Below, in pieces: positions 51,835 to 64,000 of a stretch of DNA of 64,000 nucleotides. Source of the stretch: Synechococcus sp. WH 5701. GTDB lineage: Bacteria > Cyanobacteriota > Cyanobacteriia > PCC-6307 > Cyanobiaceae. Position numbers and translations under genes: made by a program. Below the pieces are notes generated by a model, which was given only the letters and a program-made list of their open reading frames with translations, made no database searches and had not been told where the DNA came from. Each line of letters begins with the position of its first letter. The stretch's first letter is position 1. The DNA lies in NCBI RefSeq assembly GCF_000153045.1, contig NZ_CH724159.1, positions 1,599,513 to 1,663,512 on the forward strand, written 5' to 3'.

Positions 51835-51840
51835 GCCCGA

Positions 51841-53049
51841 TCACTCAGCCGCCATCAGCCGACGGACGCTGGTGCCCCCCAGGCGCTCGCGCAGGCTCCG
51901 CAGCAGCGCCGGAATCTGCTCGGCCCAGGGGCTGGCCGTCAGCACCGCCAGCAGGTCGGCTTCGCTCACCTCCCGGTCGAGGGCCTCGGCATTGGCGCCG
52001 GGAAACCAGTGGCTCCCCTGGCCCAGGAGGCCATAGCGGGCGCGGGCATACCCCTCCAGGTCCCAGGCCTCCAGGAGGTTGTGCAGCCAGAGCAGCACCG
52101 GCAGGTTCAGCCCTCCAGGGGTGGCCTCCCAGGCGGGCAGACCATCACTCCAGCTCTCGAGCCAGCGGGCGCCGAGGGCCTCGAGCCTGGCGTGCTCCAG
52201 CCGCTCCTGCACCGGGGCCAGCCAGCACTCGGCCTCGGGCAGGCGCGCCACCGCCTGCAGGTGCAGGTCGAGATCAGCTGGGCCGGCGGCGCCCACGCTG
52301 ATCGTGTGGATCGCCGCCTCGCGCAGGCAGAACAGGTCGTTGAACTCAATCGGGTGCAGCGGCGCGCACAGCTCACTGATCCGCTCGGAGGGGGTGTGCA
52401 GGTGGCCGCCCTTGTCGGTGGGGCTGATCACGAACACGCCCATGTCGTGACGGCGGGCGGCCTCAAGGGCCGGGCGATTGTCCTGGCGGATGTAGTACCA
52501 GTGCAGGTTGATGTAGTCGAAGGCATCGCTGGCGATCGCCTCGAGGATCAGCGGCAGGGGCGCGTGGGTGGAGAAGCCCACATGGCCGATGCGGCCCTGA
52601 GCCTGCCAGCGCCGCACCACGTCGAGGCAGCCGCCGGGCCGCAGGGTCTGCTCCAGATGCTCGGGCAGGTTGAGGCCATGGATGCCGAGCAGATCGAGCC
52701 GCTCGATGCGCAGCCGCTCAAAGCTCAGCTCCAGATCCGCCTCGAACTGGGCGGGATCCTCATGGGGCGGCACCTTGGTCTGGAGAATGCGCCGGGGATC
52801 GGGCACCTCCCGCAGCAGATCACCCAGTTGCCGCTCGGACGTTCCGTAATGGCGGGCGGTTTCGATGTGATGGAACCCGGCGGCCACGGCCTTCTCCAGG
52901 GTGGCGCGCAGGTTGGCCTGGCTCTGGGCCGTGATCTCAGCGGCCGGCAGATCGCTCCAGCTCTGCTGATAGCGCATCCCCCCCAGCGACAGCACCGGCA
53001 TGGCCAGATCCGTGCGCCCGAAGCGACGGCAGGGCAGCGCGCCTGTCAA
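51841..53049 (-). CDS. Aldo/keto reductase
   Basis: A 402-aa protein with an N-terminal aldo/keto reductase barrel: AGFHHIETARHYGTSERQLG contains the catalytic Tyr, ILQTKVPP the Lys and DLLGIHGLN the His. A ~120-residue C-terminal extension is rich in Trp/Leu. Initiation is at a TTG that overlaps the stop of the ferredoxin gene (TTGA), so an electron-transfer link to that ferredoxin is plausible. Confidence 0.9.
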   Translation of the reverse strand: MTGALPCRRFGRTDLAMPVLSLGGMRYQQSWSDLPAAEITAQSQANLRATLEKAVAAGFHHIETARHYGTSERQLGDLLREVPDPRRILQTKVPPHEDPAQFEADLELSFERLRIERLDLLGIHGLNLPEHLEQTLRPGGCLDVVRRWQAQGRIGHVGFSTHAPLPLILEAIASDAFDYINLHWYYIRQDNRPALEAARRHDMGVFVISPTDKGGHLHTPSERISELCAPLHPIEFNDLFCLREAAIHTISVGAAGPADLDLHLQAVARLPEAECWLAPVQERLEHARLEALGARWLESWSDGLPAWEATPGGLNLPVLLWLHNLLEAWDLEGYARARYGLLGQGSHWFPGANAEALDREVSEADLLAVLTASPWAEQIPALLRSLRERLGGTSVRRLMAAE

Positions 53050-53435
53050 GGCCGAGGCAAGGTGCGTTGAACCCGGGATTGGCTCGGATAGCCCAGGGGC
53101 AGCAGCTCCTGGGAGCGCAGGCGCTCATCCAGTTGGGGCACGTCTTCGTAGGGCACCCAGTGGATGCAATCGACCGGACAGGTGTCGATCGCCTCCTGAA
53201 TGGTTTCGGTGCTGTCGCCGTCCTGGCGGATCGCCCGGGAACGCCCCCAGACCGGCTCCACCAGGAAGGTGTTGCCCGCCACATGGGCGCAATAGCGGCA
53301 GCCGATGCAGACGGCCTCATCAACCCAGACGGCCTGCTGGCGCAGACTGCCCCCCAGCAGCGGCTCATGGCCGCTGGGTTGCTCCCTGGAGCGGGCAGGT
53401 GCCGCGAAGGCCAGGGAGGGATCGACCTCAGCCAT
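53046..53435 (-). CDS. 4Fe-4S ferredoxin
   Basis: A 129-aa protein with a cluster motif CIGCRYCAHVAGNTF (Cys 43, 46, 49) and CPVDCIHWV (Cys 86 and 90). This gives ligands for one 4Fe-4S cluster plus an extra Cys. The N-terminal ~35 residues are low complexity. It overlaps ycf35 by eight bases. The trio with Ycf35 and DUF2997 recurs in cyanobacteria. Confidence 0.9.
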   Translation of the reverse strand: MAEVDPSLAFAAPARSREQPSGHEPLLGGSLRQQAVWVDEAVCIGCRYCAHVAGNTFLVEPVWGRSRAIRQDGDSTETIQEAIDTCPVDCIHWVPYEDVPQLDERLRSQELLPLGYPSQSRVQRTLPRP

Positions 53436-53820
53436 CCCAGCGGGTCACCACCAGTTCGATCGAGCCATCCAGGCTTGAGGTCTGCTCGCTCACCTGGAAG
53501 CCCTCCTGGGCCGAGGCCGCCAGGACCTGGCGCAAGGCATAGCGCTGGGTGATCTGGGCAAGGAAACGCTCCACCGGAATCGGCTGCTTCCACAGCTCCA
53601 GGTCGGTGACGAGCTCATAGCTGCCGGATTCGGCATTCCAGCGAAAACCGATGTCGCAGCCGTCGTTGCGGATGAGGGCCACATCGGCGAGCACGGTCTG
53701 GCCGCGGTACCCACGCACCGGCCGCTCTCCCAGCTCGGGTTCGTGGCCGAGGTCCCGCAGGGCCTCCAGCAGGGCCGCGCGGTCGCGCAGTTCGGTCTTG
53801 ACGGTGCTGAAGTGGGACAT
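53428..53820 (-). CDS. ycf35: Ycf35 (DUF1257) protein
   Basis: A 130-aa conserved cyanobacterial and plastid protein. It begins MSHFSTVKTELRDRAALLEA and has ITQRYALRQVLAASAQEGF and an RNDGCDIGF core. Function unknown. It overlaps the ferredoxin gene and follows DUF2997 by 28 bases on the same strand. Confidence 0.93.
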   Translation of the reverse strand: MSHFSTVKTELRDRAALLEALRDLGHEPELGERPVRGYRGQTVLADVALIRNDGCDIGFRWNAESGSYELVTDLELWKQPIPVERFLAQITQRYALRQVLAASAQEGFQVSEQTSSLDGSIELVVTRWDG

Positions 53821-53848
53821 CGAAGCGGCCGAAGGGTACGGGTGAAAC

Positions 53849-54061
53849 TCAGGCGGAACGCTGGTGCACGCTCACAGAGGGGGTGACGGCCTGAGCCGCG
53901 GCCAGGAAGGCCTCGGAGGTGGAGCGGCGCTGCTGCAGCGAACCGAGCTGGTTCTCGATCCGCTCGGTGAGCTGCTCGCAGGCTGAACCCTGGACGCCTT
54001 CCACAAGCTCCTCCACTCGCCCATCGGGGCGAATGCGGAAGCGGATGGTGGTCTGGGCCAT
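53849..54061 (-). CDS. DUF2997 family protein
   Basis: A 70-aa protein beginning MAQTTIRFRIRPDGRVEELV, the DUF2997 signature, with GSACEQLTERIENQLG. Function unknown, but it is the regular partner of Ycf35 and the adjacent ferredoxin. Confidence 0.9.
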   Translation of the reverse strand: MAQTTIRFRIRPDGRVEELVEGVQGSACEQLTERIENQLGSLQQRRSTSEAFLAAAQAVTPSVSVHQRSA

Positions 54062-54121
54062 CCAGGCTCACTCAGGTGGGCAAATGTTAACCAGCTTCCC
54101 CTGCCGCTGCCGGAGGCCGCT

Positions 54122-54946
54122 TCAGCGGATCAGGCCGTCTTCCACCAGGGTCTGCAGCCGCTCCAGCACCGCCGGACTCTCCAGCTGTTCCAGAGCCACC
54201 CGTGCCTCGTCCCGCACCGTGGAATCGCCGTCCTGGAGCATCACCGCCACCAGCGTTTCCACCAGTTCCCCCTGGCGCGGATCCACCAGGTGGTCGTAGA
54301 GGCGCCCGAGCGACCAGGCGCTGTTGCTGCGCACCACCGGCTCGGAATCGATGCGCAGGCTCACCAGCAACTGGGCGGCGGCCTGATCGGCCTTGGCCGC
54401 CCCCGTGCCGCCCACATCCGCCAGGGACCCCGCCGCCCACAACCTCACCGCGGCGATGTCGTTCTGCAGGGCCCGGATCAGCGGGTTGAGCACCGGCGAC
54501 TCGGCGTAATTGCCCAGGCTCCAGGCCACCGCTTTGCGCACGTAGCCGTTGCTGTCGTCCTGCAGCAGGGCCAGCAACGGCGCCACCGCGCGCGGATCGG
54601 GATTGCGGCCCAGGGCATAGACCGCGCTCATGCGCAGGATCGGGCAGGTGGCCTCCAGCAGGGGCAACAGCAGCGGAATCGCCCGGGGGTCGCGGTGTTC
54701 ACAGAAAATGCGCAGCCCCTGCATGCGCTGGTCATGGCCTCCCTTGAGCCACTCCAGTCCCAGGTCACATTCCGCGGCGATGTCGGCCTCGGCGGGCTCG
54801 AGCGCATCGAGGTCTTCGAGCGGATCCCCCAACAGCTCCTGGGCCAGCTCGCCAGCCAGCATTTCCGGGTCGAAGGCCAGCTCGGCCGGACCGTAGGCGT
54901 AGGGGGGCGGGGTACCGCCTGGATCGGGGTTGGCTTGGTCGGTCAT
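54122..54946 (-). CDS. HEAT-repeat protein
   Basis: A 274-aa soluble protein of HEAT repeats (about 65-270). RDPRAIPLLLPLLEATCPI, VRKAVAWSLGNYAES and VVRSNSAWSLGRLYD are successive repeats. The fold is shared by bilin lyase subunits (CpcE-like) and by scaffolds; no lyase-specific feature is evident. It follows a 41-aa membrane ORF by five bases. Confidence 0.85.
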   Translation of the reverse strand: MTDQANPDPGGTPPPYAYGPAELAFDPEMLAGELAQELLGDPLEDLDALEPAEADIAAECDLGLEWLKGGHDQRMQGLRIFCEHRDPRAIPLLLPLLEATCPILRMSAVYALGRNPDPRAVAPLLALLQDDSNGYVRKAVAWSLGNYAESPVLNPLIRALQNDIAAVRLWAAGSLADVGGTGAAKADQAAAQLLVSLRIDSEPVVRSNSAWSLGRLYDHLVDPRQGELVETLVAVMLQDGDSTVRDEARVALEQLESPAVLERLQTLVEDGLIR

Positions 54947-54951
54947 GGCCC

Positions 54952-55077
54952 TCAGCCGATCGGAGCGGGGGCGGCCATGTCACCCGGCAGCCAGATCCTG
55001 GCACTCACCGCGAACAACGCCAGACCGAACAGCACCACGATCGCGGCCGGCAGCAAGGTGGAGCGGAAGAACGACAC
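54952..55077 (-). CDS. 41-aa predicted single-helix membrane protein
   Basis: A short reverse-strand frame from a GTG at 55077: VSFFRSTLLPAAIVVLFGL, then LALFAVSARIWLPGDMAAP. It is one hydrophobic helix with a polar C-terminus. It ends five bases before the HEAT-repeat gene, on the same strand. No ribosome-binding site is clear, and no family recognised. Confidence 0.5.
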   Translation of the reverse strand: MSFFRSTLLPAAIVVLFGLALFAVSARIWLPGDMAAPAPIG

Positions 55078-55185
55078 GGCACAGGTCTGGGAGGTGCCCC
55101 CATTCTGAACGCTGGGGTCAACGGACTTCCGTAGGGTTCGCCCAGTCGTGTCCGGCCCTTGGCATCCGAACCAGCCAGCGAGCGC

Positions 55186-56463
55186 ATGGCAGCAGCCGAG
55201 GCGACCTCCGCTCCCCGCCAACGCCTGGTGGCGGTGACGGCCCAGGGGGTGGCCAGCGGCACCCCTTACATGGTGGGCAGCAAGCTGCTGCAGGGATGGC
55301 TGGCCGCCAGCAATGTGCCCCTGAGTCTGATCGGTCTGCTCGGCCTGGCGGAACTGCCTTACACCCTGAAGATGTTCTGGGCGCCGGCCCTCGACCGCTG
55401 GCCGCTGCCCTGGCCCGACCGCCGGCGGGGCTGGCTGCTGCTGCTGCAGATCACCCTGGTGGGCGTGATTGCGGCCATGGCCCTGCTGCGACCCGGCACG
55501 GACGCCGCCAACCTGACCGCCATCGGCGTGATGGCGGTGCTGCTGGCGGTCTGCAGCGCCACCCAGGACATTGCGGTCGACGCCTACCGAACCGACCTGC
55601 TCCCGCCGGCGGAGCGAGGCGGCGGAGCGGCCGCTTCGGCCATGGGCTATCGGGGAGCCATGCTGGCGATCGGGGCGGGCGGCTTTCTGCTGGCGGGCCG
55701 CTACGGCTGGCCAGCAGCGTTCCTGGCCTCGGCCGCGCTGCTGCTGGCGGTGGTCCCGTTCACCCTGGCGGCTCCGCGGCTGGCACCGATCGAGCATCCC
55801 GTCACCAGCCTGCGGCAGGCGGTGGTGGGCCCGGCACGTGATTTCCTGCGTCGCACCGGTTTCGGGCGAGCCGCGTTGTTGCTTCTGCTGGTTCTGCTCT
55901 ACCGCTGGCCCGATGGCCTGCTCAGCCTGATGGCCGTTCCCTTCCTGATTCAGCAGGGGTTCAGTCCCGGGCTGATCGGGGCGGTGCAGGGGGGCTGGGG
56001 CATCGCCGCCACGATGATCGGCACGGTGCTCGGCGGGGTGCTGTTCAGCCGTCTGGGCATGAACCGCTCGCTCTGGCTGTTCGCCCTGATCGGAGCGATC
56101 GGCAACCTCTCCTATTGGGCCCTGGCCCAGTTCGGTGGCGGCCAGACCGCACTGGTGCTGGCCGTAGGGATGGAGAACATCGGCGGCGGCATGGTGGGAG
56201 CGGTGTTCGTGGCCTTGCTGATGAGCCTCTGCAACCCGAGGTTCTCGGCCACCCAATACGCCCTGCTCTCCGGGGTCTATGCCCTGAGCCGCTCAATCCT
56301 GGCCGCTCCGGCCGGGCTGGTGGCCGAACGGGTGGGTTGGAGCAGCTTTTTCCTGTTCACGGTGGCGGCGGCACTGCCGGCCTTCCTGCTGATGCTGCGA
56401 CTGACCCCCTGGAACGGTGCCGGCCCCCGCGGCGCCTTTGATCCGGCGAAAGACCCCACCTGA
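55186..56463 (+). CDS. Major facilitator superfamily permease (AmpG-like)
   Basis: A 425-aa membrane transporter with about 12 helices. SLIGLLGLAELPYTLKMFWAP and TQDIAVDAYRTDLL match the AmpG-type muropeptide permeases, and GGMVGAVFVALLMSLCNPRF belongs to the second half. The ATG at 55186 is preferred; a TTG at 55159 would add nine residues. The substrate could be muropeptides, but this is inferred from similarity only. Confidence 0.85.
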   Translation: MAAAEATSAPRQRLVAVTAQGVASGTPYMVGSKLLQGWLAASNVPLSLIGLLGLAELPYTLKMFWAPALDRWPLPWPDRRRGWLLLLQITLVGVIAAMALLRPGTDAANLTAIGVMAVLLAVCSATQDIAVDAYRTDLLPPAERGGGAAASAMGYRGAMLAIGAGGFLLAGRYGWPAAFLASAALLLAVVPFTLAAPRLAPIEHPVTSLRQAVVGPARDFLRRTGFGRAALLLLLVLLYRWPDGLLSLMAVPFLIQQGFSPGLIGAVQGGWGIAATMIGTVLGGVLFSRLGMNRSLWLFALIGAIGNLSYWALAQFGGGQTALVLAVGMENIGGGMVGAVFVALLMSLCNPRFSATQYALLSGVYALSRSILAAPAGLVAERVGWSSFFLFTVAAALPAFLLMLRLTPWNGAGPRGAFDPAKDPT

Positions 56464-56497
56464 GGCGACCGTCGGGCAAACCCAGGCTCGACGCTGG

Positions 56498-63789
<7,292 letters not shown>

Positions 63790-63841
63790 GGCCGAAGGGC
63801 GCGCGGACGTCGAGTGAAACGGTGAAACTCAGGGCGTGGAT

Positions 63842-64000
63842 TCAATCGTCGTCGTAATCCGCGACGCCGAGGGATTCATAGGTGGGCCGGTTGGGGGTGC
63901 TGCGGCGGGGATTGACGTCCTGCATCAGATCAACCTCGACACCCTCGTCGGTGTAGACGGCGATGTCCAGACCCAGCGACTGCAATTCGCGCATCAGCAC
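63842..64000 (-). CDS. rpoB: RNA polymerase beta subunit (partial, N-terminus outside window)
   Basis: The last 52 codons of rpoB: a reverse-strand frame reading [20 protein letters not shown] and ending in [16 protein letters not shown] before the stop at 63842. [11 protein letters not shown] is a conserved C-terminal motif of bacterial beta subunits. It heads the rpoB-rpoC1-rpoC2 order. Confidence 0.95.
   Translation of the reverse strand: MLMRELQSLGLDIAVYTDEGVEVDLMQDVNPRRSTPNRPTYESLGVADYDDD

Noticed and set aside
54952..56256. 434-codon minus-strand frame
   Set aside because: Mostly antisense to the MFS permease; only its last 41 codons, with their own GTG, look like a plausible small gene.

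Overview
The window is a single-copy chromosomal segment from a unicellular alpha-cyanobacterium of the Synechococcus/Cyanobium group. The evidence is an allophycocyanin core operon (apcE-apcA-apcB-apcC), split RNA polymerase genes (rpoC1/rpoC2), a two-locus ATP synthase with b and b' subunits, Ycf35, PSRP-3/Ycf65, a HLIP, Ccs1/CcdA, and a very high G+C content (roughly two thirds by eye), which points to Cyanobium-like rather than low-GC Prochlorococcus strains. No mobile element, CRISPR array, rRNA or tRNA was seen. Genes are packed tightly, with many 4-base stop/start overlaps (ATGA, GTGA, TTGA).

Layout: 0-3 kb groES (partial, with a CIRCE operator), atpD-atpC, a transaldolase-like gene and a rhomboid-like membrane protein that has lost its catalytic residues. 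4.2-12.1 kb: a class A penicillin-binding protein carrying an FHA domain, divergent from a six-gene run encoding a small membrane protein, a second FHA protein, a Ser/Thr kinase with a zinc ribbon, a TerY-like vWA protein, a PP2C phosphatase and a membrane protein. This is a complete write/read/erase phosphorylation module next to a cell-wall synthase. 12-24 kb: PSRP-3, a HAD hydrolase, PepP, a CNNM/CBS protein, a GTPase, nadD-nadE, alanine dehydrogenase, then DUF3326, a 64-aa protein, a ferredoxin and a putative 2OG-Fe(II) oxygenase. 23-29 kb: the main ATP synthase operon on the minus strand (atpI-atpB-atpE-b'-atpF-atpH-atpA-atpG). 29-35 kb: a methyltransferase, then the allophycocyanin core operon ending in a strong terminator.

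35-45 kb: ftsW, ccdA-ccs1 (cytochrome c maturation), queF, then a nitrogen-control island. This island is a recognisable glutamine riboswitch in front of a DUF4278 (PirA-like) small protein, a short unknown gene, and glnB (PII) with its own terminator. It is followed by tlyA, purB and a Ski2-like helicase. 45-50 kb: a biotin operon (bioF, a BioK-like esterase, bioC, bioD, a 51-aa membrane ORF, bioA). 50-56 kb: DUF3143, a DnaJ-domain membrane protein, rsmG, an aldo/keto reductase with ferredoxin-Ycf35-DUF2997, a HEAT-repeat protein with a 41-aa upstream ORF, and an MFS permease. 56-64 kb: rpoB (partial)-rpoC1-rpoC2, a HLIP gene, and rlmN, all on the minus strand.

The two places most worth attention are the FHA-PBP/kinase/vWA/PP2C module (4.2-12.1 kb) and the glutamine riboswitch-DUF4278-PII island (39.1-40.3 kb).
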